Assembly (NCBI GenBank): GCA_050944035.1
Contig: JBMNQH010000002.1
Coordinates: 146,221-210,220, forward strand
Source: JBMNQH01 sp050944035
GTDB taxonomy: Bacteria; Bacillota; Clostridia; Oscillospirales; Oscillospiraceae
Length of the DNA stretch: 64,000 nt
Reading direction: 5' to 3'
In this document: positions 17,943-26,271 of the stretch, one piece after another
Position numbering within the stretch: position 1 is the first letter of the stretch
Layout: every line of letters begins with the position of its first letter
Position numbers and translations under genes: made by a program
The notes under the pieces: model-generated
What the model was told of the DNA's origin: nothing
Database searches by the model: none
Seen by the model: the letters and a program-made list of their open reading frames with translations, nothing else

Positions 17943-19189
17943 AACGCTATTCTGTTTTTTTCCTTCTCCTTTTTCTTTCTCTCCTCTGCGCCTGCGGCAC
18001 AGAGCCGTCCTCTGAGGATCAAACCGACGATACCGCCGACACAGACGGTTATTACGACACGGCATTCACTCTTGATGACTCTTACAAGGCAAAACTGTCA
18101 GATGAAACTGTGACGGCAGCCGAAACTTGTGCCGCACTCTATCAGGGCATAGATCGTGGTACCACGATCAACACTGTGCTAGATGCGGACACAATCGAAG
18201 CCATGGTTCTCTCGCTTGGCGACGCGGGTTACACGGCAGTCGACAGCAATAACACACTGAACCTGACCAATCCTGAACCGATTCAGGACTTTGTCGCCGC
18301 GGTAGAGGATAAAAAAGACGCGGAGGCCTCTTACTACATTGTCTACGAGGACGGCAGTATCTGCCGGTTTCTGCTGTGCAGTAGTGCAGACGGCCATTCG
18401 GTGATTACTGTCCCGATCAATTGGACGGCTGACGGTACGCCCAAAGCCCAGGGCATTGCAAAATATTCGATTTTAGATATTTCTTACACCAAAAAGGGGT
18501 ATCTGATTTATGAGCGCGATATTTCCAACTACAAAATCAACAAGAAATTTACACTTAATCCCTATACCCTGCTGCGGGTTGCACCGCTGGACGAAACCTG
18601 TCGCACGCTCTGTGCAACCTACATCCGCCCCATTGGCTATTTAAAGAACAATCTCTTCCTGACCTCTTGGGATCAGAACAGTTTGGACACCATCAATTTC
18701 AATTATCTCTATCCGATGCTCTATGGTCTTTATTACCACTGTGATCCCCTGCACTCCTTTACAGCAGATGAGGCATATACGCCGGTGCCCGGTACCAATC
18801 TTTTTGCAGTTCCCTCTGCAACCTTTGAGGCCATGGTCGGACAATATTTTGATCGGACTCCGGATCAACTCCGAACAACTGCGGTGTATGACGCCGAAGG
18901 CGATTTTTATCCCATCTCCATTTTTGTCTCAAATCAGAAACTTTCCACCGCCCTTATCCCCGAAGTAACAGAGTATTGGTACAACGAAGACGGCACCCTG
19001 ACCATGCAGGTAGAAGCCGTGTTTCCAAAAGAAGGTACGGACTGTGCATTCCGGCATGACGTCACCGTTTCGGTAGCGGAGGACGGGAGATTCCATTACC
19101 TGTCCAATCGCTTTTATGACGCAGAAAAAAATATTCTTCCCAGCGCCAAGATGCAAATTGATGACGAGATCAGCCGGTATTATGGATAA
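17939..19189 (+). CDS. Secreted lipoprotein of unknown function (possibly DUF6070)
   Basis: 416 residues starting with a signal peptide and a probable lipobox LCAC at about residues 16-19, then an acidic linker. The body is beta-rich with no motif I can name with certainty; it resembles gut Firmicutes lipoproteins annotated DUF6070. ATGA overlap with the ComB-like gene indicates one transcript. Confidence 0.65.
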   Translation: MKRYSVFFLLLFLSLLCACGTEPSSEDQTDDTADTDGYYDTAFTLDDSYKAKLSDETVTAAETCAALYQGIDRGTTINTVLDADTIEAMVLSLGDAGYTAVDSNNTLNLTNPEPIQDFVAAVEDKKDAEASYYIVYEDGSICRFLLCSSADGHSVITVPINWTADGTPKAQGIAKYSILDISYTKKGYLIYERDISNYKINKKFTLNPYTLLRVAPLDETCRTLCATYIRPIGYLKNNLFLTSWDQNSLDTINFNYLYPMLYGLYYHCDPLHSFTADEAYTPVPGTNLFAVPSATFEAMVGQYFDRTPDQLRTTAVYDAEGDFYPISIFVSNQKLSTALIPEVTEYWYNEDGTLTMQVEAVFPKEGTDCAFRHDVTVSVAEDGRFHYLSNRFYDAEKNILPSAKMQIDDEISRYYG

Positions 19190-19206
19190 AACAAAAAAAG
19201 AGTCAA

Positions 19207-19250
19207 GGGCGCCCCACCGGAAACAGTCGTAGTTTCCGGTGGGGCGCCTC
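19207..19250. terminator. Bidirectional terminator between converging genes
   Basis: GGCGCCCCACCGGAAAC pairs perfectly with GTTTCCGGTGGGGCGCC. On the minus strand a T-rich stretch (TCTTTTTTT) follows after a few bases; on the plus strand only TTCATTTT. Confidence 0.75.
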
Positions 19251-19272
19251 ACTTCATTTTGAAGGCACAGAT

Positions 19273-19896
19273 TTATTTTTTCGCAGCATTGACACAGGTC
19301 ACAATCAGTTCCGCGCAGGTTTCCACGCCGACCAGACTGCTGTCCAGTGTTAGGTGATAATTCTTGGCAAGACCCCAGGCCATCCCGGTATAGTGCTTAT
19401 AATGCACTTTTCTTCTATCATCTCTCTGCTTCAGCATACTTTTGGCTGTGGCAGCATCCTCGCCATAGAGGGAAACAATGCGCTCTTGACGGAACGCTTC
19501 GTCTGCATGGATTAGAACATTCAGGCAGTCATCCCGGTCACGCAGGACATAGTCTGCACAGCGGCCGACAATGACACAAGGTCCCTGCTCTGCCAACTTG
19601 GCAATTACATTGCTTTGCGCAATGAATACACGATCCGTGGGAGACAGGGGATCTGTCCCCATAATCAGACTCTGATTAAAGGCAGAGTTGGCAATATTGA
19701 AAAGAAGGCTGCTTGTTGTGGGAGCATCCTCTCCGCTTTTTTCTATGAACTCCTTAGAAAATCCGCTCTCTTCCGCGACCTGACGGACAATATCTCTGTC
19801 ATAATAAGGAATCCCCAGTTTTTCTGCAACCAGCTTCCCGATCTGGCGGCCGCCGCTCCCATATTCACGGCTAATGGTAATAATCTTTTTTGCCAT
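19273..19896 (-). CDS. Cytidylate kinase-like family protein
   Basis: 207 residues from the ATG with AGGAGG upstream; the longer frame is ignored. It has a P-loop variant ISREYGSGGRQIG near the N-terminus, YYDRD, VIVGRCADYVL and a late YHLTLDSS. These proteins share the fold of CMP kinase but lack some of its specificity residues; their substrate is not established. Monocistronic. Confidence 0.85.
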   Translation of the reverse strand: MAKKIITISREYGSGGRQIGKLVAEKLGIPYYDRDIVRQVAEESGFSKEFIEKSGEDAPTTSSLLFNIANSAFNQSLIMGTDPLSPTDRVFIAQSNVIAKLAEQGPCVIVGRCADYVLRDRDDCLNVLIHADEAFRQERIVSLYGEDAATAKSMLKQRDDRRKVHYKHYTGMAWGLAKNYHLTLDSSLVGVETCAELIVTCVNAAKK

Positions 19897-20022
19897 AAAG
19901 CATCCCTCCTGAATCAATGGATCGACAGGGTGATTCAAATACGTTTTGGATCTCCCTTATATGTATATTATATTCTGAAACAAAAACATTGTCAAGTTGC
20001 TGTCAAAACTGTAAAAACTGCA

Positions 20023-20069
20023 CAAAAAATCTCCAAACAGACGCCAACGAATCTGTTTGGAGATTTTAT
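20023..20069 (-). terminator. Terminator after the NhaC-family gene
   Basis: On the minus strand AATCTCCAAACAGA pairs with TCTGTTTGGAGATT and runs into TTTTTTG. Confidence 0.88.
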
Positions 20070-20089
20070 CTATAGAGTTTTCGAACTTG

Positions 20090-21700
20090 TTATCCCACTT
20101 TTTTTCTGGTTATGGTACGGATAACAACGAGTGTGGCAATCATCAGAACAATTGCAATGGGAAGCACAACAATGTTCTGGATAAAGCCTGCCATAATATA
20201 AGACACAAAGGAAACCACTGCAACCGTGATTGCATAAGGCAGCTGGGTTGAGACATGGTTAACATGGTCACACTGCGCACCGGCAGAGGCCATAATTGTG
20301 GTGTCGGAAATGGGCGAGCAGTGGTCGCCGCAAACTGCACCGGCCAGGCAGGCAGAGATGCCGATAATCAAAATGGTACTGTCGCTCTTGAATACCGCTG
20401 TGACAATCGGAATCAAAATACCAAATGTGCCCCAGGAAGTACCGGTCGAGAATGCAAGGAAGCAGGCAACCACAAAAATGATAGCGGGCAGGAACATCTG
20501 CAATCCCTTTGCGCTGCCTTCCATGATACCAGCAACATAAACGTCTGCACCGAGCAGGCCGGTCATGCCCTTCAGCGTGGTGGCGAGAGTCAGGATCAGG
20601 ATCGCGGGCACCATGGCATTGAAGCCCTTGGGCACACAATCCATCGCATCCTTGAATCTGACCAGACGGCGGAGCAACAGGTAAAAGATGATGATAATCA
20701 AGGCAAGCAAAGAACCGCTGGACAGACCAATGGACGCATCGCTGTTTGCAAAAGAGTCGATGAAAGACGCTCCATCGAAGAAACCGCCTGTGTAAATCAT
20801 ACCGACAACACAGCAAACAATCAGAACCAGAATCGGAAATACGAGGTCGATGACCTTACCTTTGTCGCCGCCTTCTGTGTTCATCTCGTCTGTAGTAAAG
20901 TTTCCCGTGGTGAACAGATCGCCGGCAAGTGCGTTTTTCTCATGCTGTGCCATGGGACCATAATCAAACTTCATCAGAATCATTGCAACAATCATGACGA
21001 TGGTCAGCAAAGAGTAAAAATTATAGGGAATGGCACGGATAAACAGCTGAAATCCACTGTAACTTGTCCCCTCTGCATAGGAGGAAACCGCTGCAGCCCA
21101 AGAAGAAATGGGGGCAATCATACAAATTGGGGCAGCCGTTGCGTCGATGAGATAGGACAGTTTTGCACGGGAGATGTTATGGCCATCGGTGACCGGGCGC
21201 ATAACGCTGCCAACGGTCAGGCAGTTGAAGTAGTCGTCGATAAAAATCAGGACGCCGAGTGCGAAGGTCGCCAGCATGGCGCCGGCACGCGTCTTGATAT
21301 GTTTCTGTGCCCATCTGCCGAATGCGGCAGAGCCGCCGGCCTTATTGACCAGCGCAACGATAATGCCGAGAATGACCAGGAAGATCATGATACCAACGGT
21401 CCAGACATCCGCCAAACCGCCGAGCAGACCGGAATTCATAATGGTATCAAACGCTTCAACGGGATGACCGCCGGAATAGAAGAATGCACCGGCAACGATG
21501 CCGATAAACAGAGAGGAATAGACCTCTTTGGTAATCAGCGCCAGCGTAATGGCGATGATGGGCGGAACCAGCGCCCAGAAGGTGCCGTACATATTGCTGA
21601 CCGTCTCCTCTCCGGTTGCACCGGCAAACGTCGTTACCAGCGCACAGCATACGGCAACCAGAAGAGTCATAAGAAAGACTCTCTTCGTCTTTGGATTCAT
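20090..21700 (-). CDS. NhaC-family transporter under lysine riboswitch control, probable lysine transporter
   Basis: 536 residues with about 12-13 membrane helices and NhaC-family landmarks: FIDDYFNCLTVGSVMRP, PICMIAPISSWAAAVSSY, AFSTGTSWGTFGILIP and GDHCSPISDTTIMASAGA. By sequence alone it would be called a Na+/H+ antiporter. The lysine riboswitch directly upstream instead supports the LysW-type role, lysine uptake, which is known for some NhaC-family members. The start at 21700 follows GGAAGGGG; a longer in-frame TTG extension overlaps the riboswitch expression region and is unlikely. One transcript with its own promoter and terminator. Confidence 0.88.
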   Translation of the reverse strand: MNPKTKRVFLMTLLVAVCCALVTTFAGATGEETVSNMYGTFWALVPPIIAITLALITKEVYSSLFIGIVAGAFFYSGGHPVEAFDTIMNSGLLGGLADVWTVGIMIFLVILGIIVALVNKAGGSAAFGRWAQKHIKTRAGAMLATFALGVLIFIDDYFNCLTVGSVMRPVTDGHNISRAKLSYLIDATAAPICMIAPISSWAAAVSSYAEGTSYSGFQLFIRAIPYNFYSLLTIVMIVAMILMKFDYGPMAQHEKNALAGDLFTTGNFTTDEMNTEGGDKGKVIDLVFPILVLIVCCVVGMIYTGGFFDGASFIDSFANSDASIGLSSGSLLALIIIIFYLLLRRLVRFKDAMDCVPKGFNAMVPAILILTLATTLKGMTGLLGADVYVAGIMEGSAKGLQMFLPAIIFVVACFLAFSTGTSWGTFGILIPIVTAVFKSDSTILIIGISACLAGAVCGDHCSPISDTTIMASAGAQCDHVNHVSTQLPYAITVAVVSFVSYIMAGFIQNIVVLPIAIVLMIATLVVIRTITRKKVG

Positions 21701-21787
21701 AGAATAACCCCTTCCAAAAAATTTAGCCATGTAAGCGCGAACGCCAACATGACCAAATTCCCACGACAACTCGTTTCATCCCGATCA

Positions 21788-21950
21788 AAAGAATAGCGCT
21801 CCACTTCTGTGACAGTCCGGCGGATATTGTCCGTCGACCCGGTCTCCGGCTTGCCAGGCAGCGCCCCGGAACCTCGGCAATCAACCCTTTCCGCCTCTGT
21901 TGCCTGCCAGTTGCAAGACGTACTGATGTTGACCGCACCTCTATCATGAC
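21788..21950 (-). promoter_or_regulatory. Lysine riboswitch (L box)
   Basis: Read on the minus strand, the conserved pieces come in order: GATAGAGGTGCGG at 21948-21934, AGTA, AGAGGCGGAAAGGG with TGATTGCCGAGG, then ACTGTCAC and GTGGAGCGCTAT closing stem P1. This matches the L-box aptamer. No T-tailed hairpin is obvious between it and the start at 21700, so control may act on translation. It fills most of the 352-bp gap. Confidence 0.85.
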
Positions 21951-21968
21951 CTTTCTATTTGCAGAAAT

Positions 21969-21996
21969 ATTATATACTGATTGAAAAAGAAGTCAA
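21969..21996 (-). promoter_or_regulatory. Promoter of the lysine-riboswitch transcript
   Basis: Minus strand TTGACT, 16-base spacer, TATAAT, placed about 20 bases before the aptamer. Confidence 0.85.
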
Positions 21997-22052
21997 CCGC
22001 TTTTGGAAGGTTCTGTCGTTTCTTTGTAAGTTCTGCCTAATATCGTCCCGGT

Positions 22053-23006
22053 TCAATTTGCCATACAGCCATGCTGGAGCAGACCGGTATTTTGATCCTC
22101 CAGAATATAGAGCGCGTGATAGAGGAACTCGTTGACCGGTGTGGCAACGCCCAGTTCCCGTCCCATCCGGCAAACGGTTCCGGCAAACATCTCCACCTCT
22201 GTGGGACGGCCCTGTTCCAAATCCTGCAACATCGAGGTTTTATTCTGCCCCGGCACGCTTTGCAGATTGATTTTTTGCTGCGCCAGATCCGCTTCGGTGA
22301 TATCGATCCCCTGCTTCTGTGCAATCCACATTGCCTCGCGGAAGGCAGCTTCCCGCACAGCGTTTGCGTGGTCGTTGATCTTCCACGCCTCAAACGTCAG
22401 ACCAAGCAGTGCGGAGGTCTGATTCTCGCTGACATTGCAGCAGAACTTCAGCCACAGCGCCCGCAGCATATCCTCCCGCACAAAGTAGCGCAGGCCGGCA
22501 CGGTCAAACAACTGCTGCATTGCCTGTACACGCGGCGTATATGGTGCCGTGTTGATCGCCTCTCCAAACTCAAAATAGCCGGTCGCCGGATCAAAGCTGG
22601 ACTTGTGATTCTGCATGACCACAGAGACACGGGCAAGCCCGTACAACAGCTTTTCCTTTCCAAATGCTGCCCCCAGGGTTTCCTCACTGGAAATGCCGTT
22701 CATAAAGGATACGATGGTCGTATGTTCCCCGACAAAGGGACGCAGATCCTCGATCGCCTGCGGCAACTGCAAATGTTTCACAATGACAATTACCAAATCC
22801 ACAGGTTTCCGGTCACAGGCAGGGTCTAAAATACGAAACCGCTGGGTTTCTCCGTTGATTGTAATCCCATCCCGCTCCAGACGCGCTCTGCGTGCGCCAC
22901 TTGCCACAACAAAGAACCTGTTTTCTCCCAGAGTATCCCGCAGAGCCGGAGCCAGATAAGAACCAATTGCACCCAATCCAATCAATGCCACTGTCTGAAA
23001 TTCCAT
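22053..23006 (-). CDS. panE: 2-dehydropantoate 2-reductase (ketopantoate reductase)
   Basis: 317 residues. The N-terminal Rossmann site GLGAIGSYLA binds NADP(H); VIVIVKHLQLPQAI and FMNGISSEE follow. The C-terminal helical domain has the catalytic Lys region LWLKFCCNVSENQTSALLGL and EVEMFAGTV. The enzyme reduces ketopantoate to pantoate for coenzyme A. GAAGGAGG lies at good distance from the ATG at 23006. PanE-like proteins include paralogues with other substrates; no panB/panC is nearby. Confidence 0.88.
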   Translation of the reverse strand: MEFQTVALIGLGAIGSYLAPALRDTLGENRFFVVASGARRARLERDGITINGETQRFRILDPACDRKPVDLVIVIVKHLQLPQAIEDLRPFVGEHTTIVSFMNGISSEETLGAAFGKEKLLYGLARVSVVMQNHKSSFDPATGYFEFGEAINTAPYTPRVQAMQQLFDRAGLRYFVREDMLRALWLKFCCNVSENQTSALLGLTFEAWKINDHANAVREAAFREAMWIAQKQGIDITEADLAQQKINLQSVPGQNKTSMLQDLEQGRPTEVEMFAGTVCRMGRELGVATPVNEFLYHALYILEDQNTGLLQHGCMAN

Positions 23007-23088
23007 TGGTACAGCCTCCTTCTGTTTTCTTTTTCTTTTCATTGGCTAGTATACCAGTGCCCAGGATTGTTGCGCAAGTGTTCCGTAC

Positions 23089-23116
23089 TTGACGGCGGCA
23101 ATCCATATGGTACACT
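23089..23116 (+). promoter_or_regulatory. Promoter of the DUF523 gene
   Basis: TTGACG, 16-base spacer, TACACT, 46 bases before the DUF523 start codon. Confidence 0.65.
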
Positions 23117-23161
23117 ATCCCTATCATTGTCCATGGAAAAATAGAAAAGGAGAAGCAAGCC

Positions 23162-23602
23162 ATGAATATTTTGGTCAGCGCCTGTCTGCTCGGCATTCGA
23201 TGCCGTTATGACGGGGACAGCAATTTCTGCCCCCAATTGGAAACACTCCTACAGCATCATCACCTGATTCCAGTCTGTGCGGAACAGCTCGGCGGTCTGC
23301 CAACGCCCCGAGTACCCGCAGAGCGCCGGGGTGAAACCATCGTTACGCGGGACGGTGGGGATGTGACTACCCAATTTACAGCCGGAGCGCAGGAAGTTTT
23401 GCGTCTTGCGAAAATATATCGTTGCGAGATGGCCATTTTGAAAGCGCGCAGCCCTTCCTGCGGTCACGGCACCATTTATGATGGCACCTTTACCCATACA
23501 GTAACAGAGGGTGACGGCGTCACAGCGGCCCTGCTGCGAGAACACGGCATTCCGGTATACACAGAACACGATCTGAAAACGCTGCAACTGGACTGCGATT
23601 GA
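23162..23602 (+). CDS. DUF523 family protein
   Basis: 146 residues covering the whole DUF523 family: VSACLLGIRCRYDG at the start, PVCAEQLGGLPTPR, then KARSPSCG with the conserved Cys. The conserved cysteines suggest a metal or Fe-S site. The reaction is unknown. AAAGGAGAAGC precedes the ATG; the rRNA methyltransferase follows on the same strand. Confidence 0.92.
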   Translation: MNILVSACLLGIRCRYDGDSNFCPQLETLLQHHHLIPVCAEQLGGLPTPRVPAERRGETIVTRDGGDVTTQFTAGAQEVLRLAKIYRCEMAILKARSPSCGHGTIYDGTFTHTVTEGDGVTAALLREHGIPVYTEHDLKTLQLDCD

Positions 23603-23662
23603 AGAACGCAGCAGAATATGCTACAATATGAAAAAATATTGACAGAAAAAGAGGCTTACAGC

Positions 23663-24889
23663 ATGGCGGAACGACAGTTTACCAAAATTCAGATTACAGA
23701 CAAGGCGGAACGCGCACTGCGGCGTGGACATCCATGGGTATTTGACGCCGAAGTCACAGACGTGCACGGCAGCTACGAAAACGGAGATCTTGTAGATGTT
23801 TACTCCCGAAAAGACCGGTTTCTCGGCACGGGATTTATCAACGACCACTCCAAAATCCGGGTTCGCATTCTCTCGACTAACGCAAACGATCGCTTTGACC
23901 GTGCATTTTGGGAACGCAGACTGCGCTATGCTGTACAATACCGCCAGACCGTGATGGGAGAACAGGATTTTCGCTGTTGCCGGTTGATCTTCGGTGAGGC
24001 GGACAGTTTCCCCGGTCTGACTGTGGACCGATTTGAGGACATCCTGGTTATTCAGACACTCAGCCTAGGAATTGAACAGCGCAAGGATCTGCTGTTTCCG
24101 CTGTTGGTGGAAATTTTGCGCGAGTCCGGCGCAACCATTTCCGCCATCTATGAGCGCAACGACGTTGCTCTGCGGAAAAAAGAGGGGATGCAACAATATA
24201 AAGCATTCTATACAGCGGACGGTCTGGCCAATGACCTGGACGGGCATGTCACCATTTGCGAAAACGGTATTTTTTACGATGTCGATTATATCAACGGCCA
24301 AAAAACCGGCTTTTTTCTGGATCAAAAATATAACCGCGTAGCGGTTGCAAAAATCGCAGCGGGGAAAACGGTACTCGACTGTTTTACACACACCGGTGCG
24401 TTTGCGCTCAATGCCGCAGCTGCCGGCGCCGCTCATGTCTGCGCCGTGGACATCTCTCAGGATGCGCTCGACATGGCCGCACACAACGCCGCGCGGAATG
24501 GGCTGGACAATCTGTCTTTTCAGAAGGCCAACGTCTTTGACTTGTTGACTGAAATGGCCAACAGCAAACGCTGTGACTATGACTTTATCATTCTGGACCC
24601 GCCCGCCTTTACCAAAAGCAGCGCCACACGGCAGCAGGCTGTCCGCGGATATAAGGAGATCAACTTAAAAGCGATGAAATTGCTGCCGCGCGGCGGCTAT
24701 CTCGCCACCTGCTCATGTTCGCATTTTATGACCGATGAGCTGTTCCGTCAGATGCTGCACCATGCCGCTGCGGATGCCTGCGTTTCTTTGCGGCAGATTG
24801 AGGCACGGCAACAGTCTCCGGATCATCCCATTCTCTGGAATGTCCCTGAAACCAATTATCTGAAATTCTATATTTTCCAGGTGATATAA
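23663..24889 (+). CDS. Class I rRNA large-subunit cytosine methyltransferase, RlmI-like
   Basis: 408 residues. An N-terminal PUA-like RNA-binding region (ALRRGHPWVFDAEV...GDLVDVY) is followed by an EEHEA-like middle domain and the SAM-binding core VLDCFTHTGAFALNAAAAGA, with DPPAFTKS as motif IV and CSCSHF with the catalytic Cys. RlmI makes m5C1962 in 23S rRNA of E. coli. The start at 23663 is preceded by GAGG; the longer frame lacks a site. Confidence 0.9.
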   Translation: MAERQFTKIQITDKAERALRRGHPWVFDAEVTDVHGSYENGDLVDVYSRKDRFLGTGFINDHSKIRVRILSTNANDRFDRAFWERRLRYAVQYRQTVMGEQDFRCCRLIFGEADSFPGLTVDRFEDILVIQTLSLGIEQRKDLLFPLLVEILRESGATISAIYERNDVALRKKEGMQQYKAFYTADGLANDLDGHVTICENGIFYDVDYINGQKTGFFLDQKYNRVAVAKIAAGKTVLDCFTHTGAFALNAAAAGAAHVCAVDISQDALDMAAHNAARNGLDNLSFQKANVFDLLTEMANSKRCDYDFIILDPPAFTKSSATRQQAVRGYKEINLKAMKLLPRGGYLATCSCSHFMTDELFRQMLHHAAADACVSLRQIEARQQSPDHPILWNVPETNYLKFYIFQVI

Positions 24890-24957
24890 ACCATCATACT
24901 ATTGAGGTTGCGGAATTTATGATAAAGAAACTTGCACGGATTAGGGGGAATGGTGTG

Positions 24958-26098
24958 ATGGCGAAATTGGGGGATATTTGCGAAGTTGTATCGGGCTCTA
25001 CTCTGAAAACAAACATCGCCGAATACTGGGTTGGAGATATAAAGTGGATTACTCCCGCAGAGTTAAGTGAAGATAGCTTCTACATTTATGATTCAGAGCG
25101 GCACATTACAGATTTTGCAGTACAGAAAACCAATTTGAACTTATTGCCGGTCGGTACAGTTATTCTTTCTTCCCGTGCGCCTATCGGCAAAACGGCGATT
25201 GCCGAAAGTGAACGGTATTGCAATCAGGGGTTCAAAAGTCTAATTTGTTCCGACAGTGTTCATAACGAGTATCTGTATTTTTTCTCAGTGGAAAAACAGA
25301 ATATCTGAACTCTCTTGGAAGAGGTGCAACCTTTAAGAAAATATCGAAATCCATTGTCGAGAATATTGAAATCCCACTTCCCACATTAGATGATCAAGAA
25401 AGAATCGCAGAAGAGTTCAAGACGGTTACTACCCTCATTGCCCTACGCAAGAAACAGCTTGAACGACTGGACGAACTGGTGAAAGCCCGACTTATTGAGA
25501 TGTTTGGAGACCCGTTAAGCAACAGCAACGGATGGCCATGCGTAGCGATTACAGATGCATGCCGCTTGATCTTGGGTGGAGGTGCTCCCTCAAAGAGTCA
25601 CCCGGAATACTTTACCGGCACAATACCTTGGGTTTCTCCGAAGGATATGAAGTCGACGGTCATCAGCGACAGTATAGACCACATTACAGAAGAAGCCGTC
25701 GCACATAGCAAAACGAATCTTGTTCCAGCTAATTCGGTGCTAATGGTAATACGGAGTGGGATTCTGAAGCACACACTGCCAGTTGCTATCAACAGCGTAC
25801 CTGTTACTATCAATCAAGATATGAAGGCATTCGTACCGAATGAGATCGTAACAACGGCGTTCTTAGTGCACTATTTTAAGGCTATTGAGCATGATGTGCT
25901 TTCAGGAGTGCAAGGCGCGACAGCTGATAATATTGACTTCAAATCGTTCCAAAAGAGAACCATTATAGTACCTCCTCTGGAGCTGCAGGCGCAGTTTGCA
26001 GCCTTCGTCGAACAGACCGACAAATCAAAATTGTCCATCTAAAAAAGTCTTGACCAGTTGGAAACACTGAAAAAGGCCCTGATGCAGAGATGTTTTGG
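24958..26098 (+). pseudogene. hsdS: Type I restriction specificity subunit hsdS, frameshifted and truncated
   Basis: Two frames together encode a full two-TRD HsdS of about 380 residues. TRD1 runs from MAKLGDICEVVSG to YLYFF; the frame then breaks in the T-run near 25281-25286. Adding one T restores LSGKTEYLNSLGRGATFKKIS, the conserved RLDELVKARLIEMFGDP repeat and TRD2 to 26042. A TAA at 26040-26042 cuts off KSLDQLETLKKALMQRCFG, the usual terminal coil. No hsdM or hsdR lies nearby. An in-frame ATG at 24919 also exists, but GGGGG before 24958 fits better. Confidence 0.88.
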
Positions 26099-26103
26099 AT
26101 ACC

Positions 26104-26190
26104 CCCTCTCCGTCACGGCTGACGCCGTGCCAGCTCTTCCAAAGGGGATTCTCCCTTTGGAAGAGCTGGCGGCAAAGCCGACTGAGAGGG
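26104..26190. repeat. Palindromic repeat element (REP/MITE-like)
   Basis: CCCTCTC and GAGAGGG mark the outer ends. Inside, CCAGCTCTTCCAAAGGG (26130-26146) is perfectly complementary to 26153-26169 around a six-base loop, and CGTCACGGC has a partner near GCCGAC. It begins immediately after the last hsdS-like codon. Similar palindromes are dispersed in gut Clostridia genomes; only one copy is in this window. Confidence 0.75.
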
Positions 26191-26222
26191 CAAAAACTTG
26201 CTTTGTCTGGAAAAACAGTTTT

Positions 26223-26262
26223 AAAAATGCCTGCTGATCAATTTCAGCAGGCATTTTTATCA
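26223..26262. terminator. Bidirectional terminator at the end of gltA
   Basis: AAAATGCCTGCTGA pairs with TCAGCAGGCATTTT; T-runs lie on both sides. It probably serves gltA on the minus strand. Confidence 0.88.
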
Positions 26263-26271
26263 AAATCCATA

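Noticed and set aside
20255..21796. 513-codon open frame opposite the NhaC-family gene
   Set aside because: Its product is rich in Asn, Asp, Gly and His with no hydrophobic pattern, the typical antisense shadow of a membrane protein, and it runs into the lysine riboswitch.
24919..26042. hsdS as an intact, phase-variable gene
   Set aside because: The T-run is only six bases, no inverted hsdS partner or recombinase is present, and a second lesion removes the C-terminal coil.
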